A stretch of DNA of 28,232 nt, from assembly GCA_036803025.1 (NCBI GenBank), contig DAIRVC010000016.1, forward strand, positions 1 through 28,232. The letters run 5' to 3'. The DNA comes from DAIRVC01 sp036803025 (lineage in GTDB: Bacteria; Chloroflexota; Anaerolineae; Anaerolineales; E44-bin32). A program made the position numbers and the translations under genes. Every line of letters starts with the position of its first letter. The first letter of the stretch is position 1. The notes beneath the pieces were generated by a model. It was given only the letters and a program-made list of their open reading frames with translations, did not search any database and was not told the origin of the DNA. Positions 17,081 to 24,391 of this stretch are shown piece by piece.

Positions 17081-20000
17081 GCCTTCGCCTCCTCCGGCTT
17101 CGAGTCGGCCGGGCCTTCGCCGTCTCCCGGCGGCTCAGCCGGGGTCGCATCGGCGGTCTTCCCCAGACGGGCCACAACGCGCGAGGCGGTCAGGCCACGG
17201 CTGAGCTCGCGCGCGGCGGTGGCCAGCACCGTCTCGACATCCGCCGAACGGCGGATCTTTGCGGTGATCTCATGGATCAGCTGCTGCCGTCGGGCAGTGC
17301 GCCGCACCTGTTCGAGCAGGCGCGCGTTCTGCAGCGCCGTCCCGACCTGGCTGGCGACTGTGGCCAGCAGGGCAGCATCGTCTTCAGTGTAGCGGTTCTC
17401 CGCCGTCATATCCTGCACCACGATCGCGCCGACGACCGATTCGCCCACAAGCATGGGCACGCCCAGCCAGGACTTGGGCGGAAGATCGTAGAGCGCCAGA
17501 CCCATGGACTGCGCGGTCTCCTGCACGTCACCCTCGACCAGCAGCGGCGTGCGCACGCGGACGACTTCGGAAAGCAGGTCTTGCGAGAGCGCCGCCGCGG
17601 GCTCGCTGCGGATCTCGCCATGTTCGGAGACGTATGGAAGCGAGACCTCGTCGCGATCAGAGTCATACAGGGCGACCAGGAAATCGGTGTTGCCGATGAC
17701 CTGGTTGACCTGGTTGTGAATCACCCGGTAGAGGGTATCCAGGTTGGTGAGCTGAGAGACAGCCTGGCTGATGCGGTTGACCACCTCGAGTTCGATGACG
17801 CGTCGGCGCTCCTCGGAGTACTGGCGGGCGCTTTCCAGCGCCAGGCCGGCCTGGCTGGCGACGGCCTCCATCAGAGCCGTATCCTCGTCCGACCAGCGCT
17901 CTCCCGGCAGCGGCTTGCGGGCGGCGATGGTGGCAACGGTCTCGCCGCGCACAACCACCGGCGTCGCCGCCAGCCGACCGTCTTCCAGGACGACCGTCTT
18001 GCCTTCCCCCGCCGACTGGCGCGCCGCCTCTTGGACGGGCAGCTGTCCGTCGCCGGCGGCGCTTTCTCCCAAGTGCACCGTCGTAGACGTCTCGCCGGAG
18101 ACGGCGCGCGACCAGGACTCGCGCCAGCGGGCGCGGGCCAGGTCCTCGGCGTCCTGCAGGCGGACTTGCGCCTCACGCAGGACGCGCGTGCTCTCGAAGG
18201 CCGTGGCCAGCTCGGCTGCGATCGCCTCGACGGCGCGGATATCGGCTTCCTGGAACGCGTACGGCGTCTTGCTCTGAACGTCGAGGGCGCCGATCAGGCG
18301 ATTGCCGGCCATGACCGGCACGGCCATCTCCGCGCGCGTGTCCGGGAGGAGGGGATTGCGGAAGTAGAACGGGTCCTGGGTCACGTCGTTGGTGACGCGC
18401 GGCAAGCGGTTGGCCGTCACCCAGCCGACGATCGAGGCACTGCCCACGGAAAGGCGGTGCCGCCGGGCGAGCAGTTGTCGCCCGGCCTCGCCGGTGCTGG
18501 CCGAGAGCACGGCCCACGTGCCGGTCTCGTCCATCAGGAACATCGACGCGTGATAGAACTGGAACCGCTCCCGGATCAATTCGACGGCGTGTGCCATCAT
18601 CTGCGACGGATCGAGGGATTCGCCCGCCATGCGGGCGATCTCGGCCGCAGTCTGGAGCTGCAGGGTCTGCCGCTCGAGGTCGCGCGTGCGCTCGCTGACG
18701 CGCTGCTCGAGGCCGGTGACCAGGCCGCGCAATTGCGTGGCCATGGTGTTGAAGGCCGACGCCAGCGCGCCCAACTCATCGCGCGAGCGGACGGGGACCT
18801 GGATGTCGAGCTGACCCTGACCCAGACGTGTGGCCGCATCCACGACCTGGCGGATGGGGCGGACGATCAGGGTGGTCAGCAGCAGGCCGATGAGCAGCAC
18901 CGCCGCGGTAATGCCCAGCGTCGCCGGCAGCAGCCGCCCGAAGAGGAGCGACTGCGTGGCTTGCTGCACCTGGGTCTCAAGTCGCGCGGCCGGGGCCATC
19001 ACTTCACTGGCCTCGACCACGCTGCCCAGGCTCCAGGCGGTGCTCTGCAGCGGTGTGAATGCCACGAATAGCTCCCGCCCTGCGACCGAGACGGTCTCGA
19101 AACCGCTTTCGCCGGCGGCCATGCGGCTCAGGATCGGCGCGAATCCGGTCGGCGAAGCGCTCAGGTCCGGGCCGACCTCGTCCGGAGCCGGAGGGCGCCC
19201 AAGCAGATCCTGGTAGCCCTGGCTGGGCAGGGCGATCGCCCGCCCGGTCTGGTCGATGACGAACGGGTAGCCCGATTGCAGGTAGCGCGTCGCTTCGACG
19301 CTGACGCGCAGGTCGTTCAGCGTGACGTCGAAGCCGACCACGCCCACAAGCTGTCCCCGCCCGCCGCGCACCGTCATGGCGGCGGTCGTCACCAGACCGC
19401 GCCCGGTCGCGTCTAGATACGGCTCGGTCCACCACACCCTCCGGTCGGGACGTGAGTTGGACAGGGCGCCCGTATACCACGGCCGACCGGTCACGGCGAA
19501 GTCGGGCGGCACCACGGCGCCCAACTCGATGTTCGGGTAGTAGCGAACCACGTCACGCGGGGTTCCCAGGTAGACCGCCACTGTGCTCGGGTTGCCGGCC
19601 AGGACGTCGGGGACGAGCAGGTCGAGGAAGGCGGTCGCGGCAATATCGCTCGAGACGCTTGCGGTGAGTGCGCGAGTGTTGGGGACGAAGACGCTGCTGA
19701 CGTCTTCGGCGCCGTTCATGTACTGGCCTTCGCTGCCCAGGAACATGTGCTCGTCGACTGGCCAGAAGGCCTCATCCGCAGGGCGCTGGTCGAACGCCGC
19801 CGCGGCATAGCCGCCAACGGTCTCGACCTGGCCGGCGATGTCCGCCAGGCTGAGGTCGATCTCGCGCGCGCCTTGTTCCGTAAGCTGGATCAGGTAGGAT
19901 TCGGCCTGCTGGCGCAGCGCTTCCTGGCTGATCCGCTGAGCGTCGACGCCGGACGACCGAATCGCGTCGATGGCGATGGCCGCGGTGGTCAGCGCCGCAA

Positions 20001-20109
20001 CGGTCGAGAGCACAAGGAAGACGAGTAGCAGCCTCGACCGGATTCCCCAACCTGCGCGGACTGCCTGTTGTTCCTGCATGGTCCCGTCCGACTGCATCGG
20101 TGTGCCCAT
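17077..20109 (-). CDS. Cache-domain membrane sensor with HAMP and GAF modules, no kinase domain
   Basis: A 1010-residue receptor with TM1 (about 26-48), a large double-Cache-type extracytoplasmic domain (about 50-365), TM2 (about 394-416), HAMP (about 414-470), GAF (485-640), a divergent GAF-like module (650-760), GAF (770-930) and a half-GAF end (940-982). The Cache domain shows RPWYTGAL and WTEPYLDATGRGLVTT, the pattern of dCache domains that bind amino acids, amines or carboxylates; the ligand cannot be assigned. Its sensor region is unlike the two flanking receptors, so the operon samples at least two kinds of outside signal. No catalytic output domain follows. ATG 20109 has AAGGGA upstream and lies 17 bases after the preceding stop; its stop overlaps the next start. 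Confidence 0.91.
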   Translation of the reverse strand: MGTPMQSDGTMQEQQAVRAGWGIRSRLLLVFLVLSTVAALTTAAIAIDAIRSSGVDAQRISQEALRQQAESYLIQLTEQGAREIDLSLADIAGQVETVGGYAAAAFDQRPADEAFWPVDEHMFLGSEGQYMNGAEDVSSVFVPNTRALTASVSSDIAATAFLDLLVPDVLAGNPSTVAVYLGTPRDVVRYYPNIELGAVVPPDFAVTGRPWYTGALSNSRPDRRVWWTEPYLDATGRGLVTTAAMTVRGGRGQLVGVVGFDVTLNDLRVSVEATRYLQSGYPFVIDQTGRAIALPSQGYQDLLGRPPAPDEVGPDLSASPTGFAPILSRMAAGESGFETVSVAGRELFVAFTPLQSTAWSLGSVVEASEVMAPAARLETQVQQATQSLLFGRLLPATLGITAAVLLIGLLLTTLIVRPIRQVVDAATRLGQGQLDIQVPVRSRDELGALASAFNTMATQLRGLVTGLEQRVSERTRDLERQTLQLQTAAEIARMAGESLDPSQMMAHAVELIRERFQFYHASMFLMDETGTWAVLSASTGEAGRQLLARRHRLSVGSASIVGWVTANRLPRVTNDVTQDPFYFRNPLLPDTRAEMAVPVMAGNRLIGALDVQSKTPYAFQEADIRAVEAIAAELATAFESTRVLREAQVRLQDAEDLARARWRESWSRAVSGETSTTVHLGESAAGDGQLPVQEAARQSAGEGKTVVLEDGRLAATPVVVRGETVATIAARKPLPGERWSDEDTALMEAVASQAGLALESARQYSEERRRVIELEVVNRISQAVSQLTNLDTLYRVIHNQVNQVIGNTDFLVALYDSDRDEVSLPYVSEHGEIRSEPAAALSQDLLSEVVRVRTPLLVEGDVQETAQSMGLALYDLPPKSWLGVPMLVGESVVGAIVVQDMTAENRYTEDDAALLATVASQVGTALQNARLLEQVRRTARRQQLIHEITAKIRRSADVETVLATAARELSRGLTASRVVARLGKTADATPAEPPGDGEGPADSKPEEAKA

Positions 20110-20126
20110 GTCCCTTCTGACCGCGA

Positions 20127-22046
20127 TCAGATCGCGGGTTCCTCGGCGGCGCGGCTTTCGGCTTCGGCTTCGCTGGCGGGGGTCAGCGGAGCCGCGGCCG
20201 GCGGCAGCAAGCGGATCTCGATCTCGGGCTGCCCGAGCGCTCGATGGAGCGTCTCGGCCGCGGTGCGCAGGACGTCGCCGACCTCCAGAACGCCGGTGAC
20301 CTGCGAAGTGACCTGGCTGATCAAGCGCGCCCGGTCAGCCGCAGCGGCCGAGGTCTGAGCCAGGTGTGCGTTCTGGATCGCGGCGCTGAGCTGGTCGGCC
20401 AGTGTCTGCAGCACGGCCAGGTCATCCGGGTTGAAGGCGTCCGGAGACTGGCTCTGCACGTCAAGGGCGCCCAGGACGCGACCTCCCACCTGGAGCGGGA
20501 CCGCTGCTTCGGAGCGCGTCGCTGGCAGGAGTTCATTGCGAAAGTGGACCGGATCCTGCGAGACTTCGGAGGCGAGGCGCGGCTGGTTGTTGGCGGTCAC
20601 CCAGCCGATGATCGATTGCGACCCGACCTTGAGCTGGTGGTTACGGGCGATGAGCGCCTGGCCGATGTCGCCGGTCGCGGCGCGCAACACGGCGCTGGCG
20701 CCCGAGTCGTCGACCAGGAAGATCGAAGCGTGGTAGTAGCCGAACCGATCGCGGATCAGTTCGACCGCCCGCCGCAGGAGCTCCTCCAGGTCGGGCGTGG
20801 AGATGGCCGCGCGGGCGACCTCGGAGGCGGCGCGGATCTGGCGCGTGCGCTCTTCCACGCGCTGTTCCAGCGAGCGGTACACGCCGCTCAGGTCCTCAGC
20901 CATGCGGTTGAGCGAACCGGCCAGCTGGCCCAGCTCGTCCTCGCGATCCTCGGGCACGCGGAACTGCCAATCGCCCTGCGACATGCGGCCGGCGAACTCG
21001 CTCAGCGTCGCCAGGGGCCGCATCAGCCGGCCGGTGACCAGGGTGACGGTCACGACCGCCAGGACCGCCGAGATCGCCAGGATGACGCCGGTGAAGGGAG
21101 CCAGGCTGTTCAGCCCCGAGTAGACCTGGCTCTGCGGGAGTTCGTTAACCACGGTCCAGCCCAACTCGGGATACCACTGTACGGCGGCGATGACCGGGGT
21201 GCCCTGCAGGTCGTTGTACTCGAGCGTCCGGATGTCGGGCGTCTGAGGCTGCTCCAGCACCGGGTGGCCGGCCTGGCTGACGAGCTCGTAGGTGCCTCCG
21301 TAAGCGGTCACCCTTACCAACGCCTCCGGCGGGATCAGGAGGGACGTCATGCCGCGGCGAACGAGGTACGGCCCGGTGCGCTCGGTGAATACTTGGAGGG
21401 TCTCCAGCAGCTGGCCGACGGCGATCCCGCGGTTGACGCCGATCAGGATCAGGTCGGGTTCATCGGTCAGTCCACTGCGCATGGGCACGATGGTCAAGAC
21501 AGCCAGGCTGCCGGGCGAGACGAGTGCGTTCTCGACGGCGGGGAGGGTGTGCACGGTGATCCCGGCGGCGAGCAGATCGGCAGGCGGCGCCAGGGTCTCC
21601 AGGTCCCAGGCGCGGTCGGTGGCCACCACCACCCGGCTGGCTGCCGAGGTGGCGATGAGCAGATCGGTGAACAGATCCTCGCCGGGCTGGTTAGCGATGG
21701 CGGCCAGCTGATCGCGGGCGGACTCGACCACTTCGTCGTCGGCCGCGGCCGGATCCGGAAGCAGCGCAGCGGCGGCCTGGCGCAGCGCACCGCGCTGCGA
21801 AGCAAGGAAGAGTTGCTGCTCGCGATCCTCGACCCACGTCAGCAGGAGCGTCGATTGAGACTGAGTGGCCGAGGTCATCTGCTGCGAGGCCACGCCGCGC
21901 AAGATGGCGCGCGTGCGCAGGTAGGCCGCGCCGGCCATCAAGAGCAGGGGGATGAGGACCAGCGGCAGCAGGGTGATGGCCAGCCGTCGGCTGAGGGGCC
22001 GGCGCGGCCGAGCTGCGACCAAGGAGGCGGCAGGTATGTCGGCCAC
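20127..22046 (-). CDS. Short membrane sensor with HAMP and one GAF, no kinase domain
   Basis: A 639-residue receptor, the simplest of the three: TM1 (about 21-43), an extracytoplasmic region (about 45-315), TM2 (about 318-340), HAMP (about 340-392), one GAF domain (395-560) and the same half-GAF tail (about 572-612). It is paralogous to the receptor at 13856-17080 over the membrane and HAMP portions, and its GAF resembles GAFs in both other receptors (YYHASIFLVDD, then WVTANNQPR). I chose the GTG at 22046, two bases after the stop of the preceding receiver gene, with GGGAG in that gene's last codons. An open extension to 22352 only overlies the receiver gene in another frame. No output domain is present. 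Confidence 0.88.
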   Translation of the reverse strand: MADIPAASLVAARPRRPLSRRLAITLLPLVLIPLLLMAGAAYLRTRAILRGVASQQMTSATQSQSTLLLTWVEDREQQLFLASQRGALRQAAAALLPDPAAADDEVVESARDQLAAIANQPGEDLFTDLLIATSAASRVVVATDRAWDLETLAPPADLLAAGITVHTLPAVENALVSPGSLAVLTIVPMRSGLTDEPDLILIGVNRGIAVGQLLETLQVFTERTGPYLVRRGMTSLLIPPEALVRVTAYGGTYELVSQAGHPVLEQPQTPDIRTLEYNDLQGTPVIAAVQWYPELGWTVVNELPQSQVYSGLNSLAPFTGVILAISAVLAVVTVTLVTGRLMRPLATLSEFAGRMSQGDWQFRVPEDREDELGQLAGSLNRMAEDLSGVYRSLEQRVEERTRQIRAASEVARAAISTPDLEELLRRAVELIRDRFGYYHASIFLVDDSGASAVLRAATGDIGQALIARNHQLKVGSQSIIGWVTANNQPRLASEVSQDPVHFRNELLPATRSEAAVPLQVGGRVLGALDVQSQSPDAFNPDDLAVLQTLADQLSAAIQNAHLAQTSAAAADRARLISQVTSQVTGVLEVGDVLRTAAETLHRALGQPEIEIRLLPPAAAPLTPASEAEAESRAAEEPAI

Positions 22047-22048
22047 GG

Positions 22049-22456
22049 CTACTGCAGCTCCCAGACCTGCTCGCCGGCCAGCATGCGCTGGACCTGCTCG
22101 GGGAAGCGATCGGGATCCAGCGGCTTGCCCACGAAGCCGTCGAAACCGGCGGCGCGTGCCCGCTGCAGTTGTTCTTCGCTGGCGTAGGCGGTCACCGCCA
22201 CGACGCGGATCTTGCGCAGGCTTTCCGAGGCGCGAATCTTGCGCAGCGCCTCGTAGCCGTCCTCGTAGGGAAGCCGGATATCCATCAGAATCAGGTCGAC
22301 GCGGGGCAGGGTGTCGGCGTACTCGACCACCTCGTATCCCGACGTCTTCCACTCACAATGGACGCCGATGTACCCGAGCATGCGGGCCATGAGGACGAAG
22401 TTGGAGACGTTGTCCTCGACGATCAGAATGGTTGCGTCCTTAACGTTGCTCGACAC
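22049..22456 (-). CDS. Stand-alone receiver-domain protein (DivK-like)
   Basis: A 135-residue single-domain response regulator with every catalytic residue: E14/D15 (LIVEDN), phospho-acceptor D59 (LILMDIRLP), T89 (AVTAYAS) and K111 followed by P (FVGKPLD). Lacking a DNA-binding or enzymatic domain, it must act by protein contact or as a phosphate shuttle, as DivK, CheY and Spo0F do. It is second in the nine-gene operon, 16 bases after another single-domain receiver and two bases before a receptor gene. The kinase encoded further down the operon is its most likely phosphodonor, by context. Confidence 0.93.
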   Translation of the reverse strand: MSSNVKDATILIVEDNVSNFVLMARMLGYIGVHCEWKTSGYEVVEYADTLPRVDLILMDIRLPYEDGYEALRKIRASESLRKIRVVAVTAYASEEQLQRARAAGFDGFVGKPLDPDRFPEQVQRMLAGEQVWELQ

Positions 22457-22472
22457 GGATGCCTCTCCCTGA

Positions 22473-22895
22473 TCACGGTTCCGGGCTGCGTGGGGGCGGC
22501 GTCAGACGCCCGGTGGAGGCGCGCCGCAGAAAGCGGGCCACCTGTCGCGGGAGCAGATCGACGTCGATCGGCTTCTGGATGTAACCGTCGCAGCCCGCTT
22601 CCAGGCTGCGCTCGCGATCGCCTTTCATCACATTGGCCGTGATAGCGACGATGGGCACCTTGGCCAGCCGCGGATTGCCCTTTAGCCGGGTGGCCAGCGT
22701 GTAGCCGTCCATGCCCGGCATGTTGATGTCGACGAGGATCAGATCGGGCTGACAGCTCTGGACGAGGTAGAGGGTCTCTCGCGCGGTGCCGGCTTCGACA
22801 ACCGTGTAGCCTTCCGCCTGCAGGATGCGGCGGACCAGGATGCGGTTGTCGGTCGTGTCCTCGACGTACAGGACCGTACAGTCGTCGCCGGCCAT
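22473..22895 (-). CDS. Stand-alone receiver-domain protein (DivK-like), first gene of the operon
   Basis: A 140-residue single-domain receiver: E12/D13 (LYVEDT), phospho-acceptor D56 (LILVDINMPGMDG), T86 (VAITANVMKGDR) and K108 (CDGYIQKPID). The ITANVMKGDRE and AGCDGYIQKP pattern is typical of DivK-like proteins and of receivers that serve hybrid kinases. I chose ATG 22895 with GGGGTGG upstream; an open reading back to 23084 is unconserved and overlaps the preceding gene. It heads the nine-gene operon, with a possible -10 box at 22926-22931. The short C-terminal tail (RRASTGRLTPPPRSPEP) is basic and proline-rich. Confidence 0.92.
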   Translation of the reverse strand: MAGDDCTVLYVEDTTDNRILVRRILQAEGYTVVEAGTARETLYLVQSCQPDLILVDINMPGMDGYTLATRLKGNPRLAKVPIVAITANVMKGDRERSLEAGCDGYIQKPIDVDLLPRQVARFLRRASTGRLTPPPRSPEP

Positions 22896-22925
22896 CGCCA
22901 CCCCGAATCTCACGAAGGCAGTTCG

Positions 22926-22931
22926 ATTGTA
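22926..22931 (-). promoter_or_regulatory. Possible -10 box (TACAAT) for the nine-gene operon
   Basis: TACAAT on the minus strand differs from the sigma-70 consensus at one base and lies about 30 bases upstream of the first receiver's ATG. No convincing -35 box is found 16-18 bases further up, where the sequence is a C-rich run. A start near 22919 would give a 24-base leader. An activator-dependent promoter would fit the missing -35, but that is a guess. Confidence 0.35.
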
Positions 22932-22975
22932 GGCCAGGGGGGAGTGGCGGGGCGTTAAGGAAACATTGCAGGCGC

Positions 22976-23010
22976 GCCGCGCGCCCGGCTGGATAGGCCG
23001 GGCGCGCGGC
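22976..23010 (-). terminator. Strong GC hairpin after the class V aminotransferase gene
   Basis: Two perfectly complementary 14-base arms (gccgcgcgcccggc and its complement) flank a 7-base loop, 19 bases after the aminotransferase stop. Transcribed leftward, the hairpin is followed by GCGCCTGCAATGTTTCC, which is not a proper U-run. It is therefore a likely but perhaps leaky intrinsic terminator, separating this gene from the nine-gene operon. Confidence 0.6.
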
Positions 23011-23028
23011 CGTGCTGGTACGCAGGTA

Positions 23029-24174
23029 CTATGCCGGTCGGTCGGAGAGCAAGTGCTCGAGTGCGGCCAGCAGCAGGAGCACATTCTCCGTTCGGCACGA
23101 GTGACCCATCAGCCCGATGCGCCAGATCTTGCCCTTCAGTTCACCGAACCCGGCGCCGATCTCGATGTTGTACTCCTCCAGAAGCCGCCGCCGGAGCATC
23201 GGCTCGTCCACACCCGGAGGCACGCGCACCGTGGTCAGAGTCGGCAGCCGGACCTCAGGCGACACGAACAGCTCGAGGCCCATGGCCGTGAGCCCGTCAC
23301 ACAACAACTGGGCCACGCGCACGTGCCGGGAGTAGCGCTCGGCGAGGCCCTCTTCGTGGACCAGGCGCAAAGCCTCGTGAAACGCGAAGGCCGAGGAGAT
23401 GGGTGCGGTATGGTGGTAGGCGTGCTCTGGTCCCCAATAGCCGGCCAGGAGGCCGAGGTCGAGGTAGAAGGGCGACACAGGCGTCTGTCGGCGGCGGAGC
23501 GAATCCACGGCGCGCGGGCTGAGGCTGATCGGGCCCAGGCCAGGCGGGCTGCCGAGGCATTTCTGCGAGCAGCTGTAGCACACGTCGATTCCGATCCGGT
23601 CGACGTCTACCGGAAGCCCTCCGAGTGAGGTGACGGCGTCGACGAGGAGCAGTGCGCCGCTGTCATGAACGACGCGGGCGATATCCTCCAACGGCTGAAG
23701 CACGCCGGTCGATGTCTCGGCGTGAACGATGGCGACGACCTTGACCGGGGTGCGCGCCAGCGCCGCGGCGATCTCGTCGGCGGTGAAGACCTGGCCCCAG
23801 GGCCGCTCGAGCACCTGGACGCTGATCATATGCCGGCGGGCGACGTCGGCCATGCGCTGGCCAAAGAAGCCTTTGGCGCAGACCAGGATGTTGTCGCGCG
23901 GCTCTAGGACGTTGGCGATGGCGGCCTCCATAGCCGCCGTGCCCGTGCCGGGGACCGTCAGGGTCAGTGCATTGGCTGTAGCGAAGATCGGGCGCAGCAT
24001 GGCCTGGGTCTCGGCCATGACCTGCATATAGTACGGATCCAGATGGCCGACCAGCGGAGCTGCCATGGCAGACAGGATGCGAGGATGGACGCTGCTGGGG
24101 CCGGGGCCGAGGAGCAGGCGGGCAGGCGGGTCAAGCGGCGCGTGAGGCGCGGTGTGGGCGGAATCGGAGGCCAT
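23029..24174 (-). CDS. Class V aminotransferase (alanine/serine-glyoxylate type)
   Basis: A 381-residue PLP enzyme of the AGXT/serine-glyoxylate aminotransferase group, which moves amino groups from alanine or serine to glyoxylate. Family features: LLGPGPSSVHPRIL near the start, the cofactor-binding VPGTGTAAMEAA, HAETSTGV, the pyridine-contacting D179 (LLVDAVTSLGG), the Schiff-base lysine K205 (SCSQKCLGSPPG) and a late RIGLMGHSCR motif with the substrate-binding arginine. Purine-catabolic relatives act on ureidoglycine, so the exact donor is uncertain. The ATG at 24174 has an excellent ribosome site (AAAGGAG at 24187-24181). The gene appears to be transcribed alone, from a promoter at 24195-24222 to the hairpin at 22976-23010. 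Confidence 0.9.
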   Translation of the reverse strand: MASDSAHTAPHAPLDPPARLLLGPGPSSVHPRILSAMAAPLVGHLDPYYMQVMAETQAMLRPIFATANALTLTVPGTGTAAMEAAIANVLEPRDNILVCAKGFFGQRMADVARRHMISVQVLERPWGQVFTADEIAAALARTPVKVVAIVHAETSTGVLQPLEDIARVVHDSGALLLVDAVTSLGGLPVDVDRIGIDVCYSCSQKCLGSPPGLGPISLSPRAVDSLRRRQTPVSPFYLDLGLLAGYWGPEHAYHHTAPISSAFAFHEALRLVHEEGLAERYSRHVRVAQLLCDGLTAMGLELFVSPEVRLPTLTTVRVPPGVDEPMLRRRLLEEYNIEIGAGFGELKGKIWRIGLMGHSCRTENVLLLLAALEHLLSDRPA

Positions 24175-24194
24175 CGAGCACTCCTTTCGCGTGC

Positions 24195-24222
24195 ATTATC
24201 GCATGGAAGCGCGCGGATGCAA
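24195..24222 (-). promoter_or_regulatory. Promoter for the class V aminotransferase gene
   Basis: Minus-strand TTGCAT (24222-24217), a 16-base spacer and GATAAT (24200-24195). The -10 box matches five of six consensus bases and the -35 three of six. The start would fall near 24188, right at the ribosome-binding site, giving a very short leader. Confidence 0.45.
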
Positions 24223-24235
24223 TGCGAGGCAAGGC

Positions 24236-24262
24236 AAGACGCCCTGCGGTGCAGGGCGTCTT
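24236..24262 (-). terminator. Hairpin terminator downstream of tRNA-Gly
   Basis: Perfect 12-base arms (aagacgccctgc and its complement) around a 3-base loop, 18 bases after the tRNA 3' end. The right arm ends in GUCUU on the transcript but is not followed by a real U-run. It probably acts in tRNA transcript termination or 3' processing. Confidence 0.6.
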
Positions 24263-24280
24263 CGACGGCTGAGAGCGAGG

Positions 24281-24352
24281 AGCGGGTGATGGGATTCGAA
24301 CCCACGAATGGTAGCTTGGGAAGCTACTGCCTTACCACTTGGCTACACCCGC
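24281..24352 (-). tRNA. tRNA-Gly, anticodon CCC
   Basis: A complete 72-base cloverleaf on the minus strand: acceptor GCGGGTG pairs with CACCCGC, with U as discriminator; D stem GCC/GGC; anticodon stem GTAGC/GCTAC around loop TTCCCAA, giving anticodon CCC; a 5-base variable loop; T stem GTGGG/CCCAT around TTCGAAT. The 3' CCA is not encoded (the genome reads CCT), so it must be added by a nucleotidyltransferase. It reads GGG codons. The gene lies between cinA and the aminotransferase gene, with its own consensus promoter. Confidence 0.96.
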
Positions 24353-24362
24353 GAGCGGAGCG

Positions 24363-24391
24363 ATTATAAGGAGCCGCACAGGGGTTGTCAA
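24363..24391 (-). promoter_or_regulatory. Consensus sigma-70 promoter for tRNA-Gly
   Basis: A perfect TTGACA (24391-24386), a 17-base spacer and a perfect TATAAT (24368-24363) end 10 bases before the tRNA 5' end. The TGA inside TTGACA is the stop codon of the upstream cinA-like gene. A perfect consensus at optimal spacing predicts strong constitutive expression, as expected for a stable RNA. Confidence 0.88.

Noticed and set aside
17071..19071. Open frame of about 666 codons on the plus strand opposite the dCache receptor
   Set aside because: Antisense to a well-supported receptor gene, low-complexity composition, no motif; a shadow of third-position GC bias.
13856..22046. Methyl-accepting chemotaxis receptors
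   Set aside because: Cache and HAMP are present in part, but none has the conserved MCP signalling hairpin, and no che genes are nearby.
20244..22187. Open frame of about 647 codons on the plus strand opposite the short receptor and a receiver gene
   Set aside because: Antisense to two genes with intact domains; its composition (many D, G, Q, R, H) is typical of complement-strand shadows.
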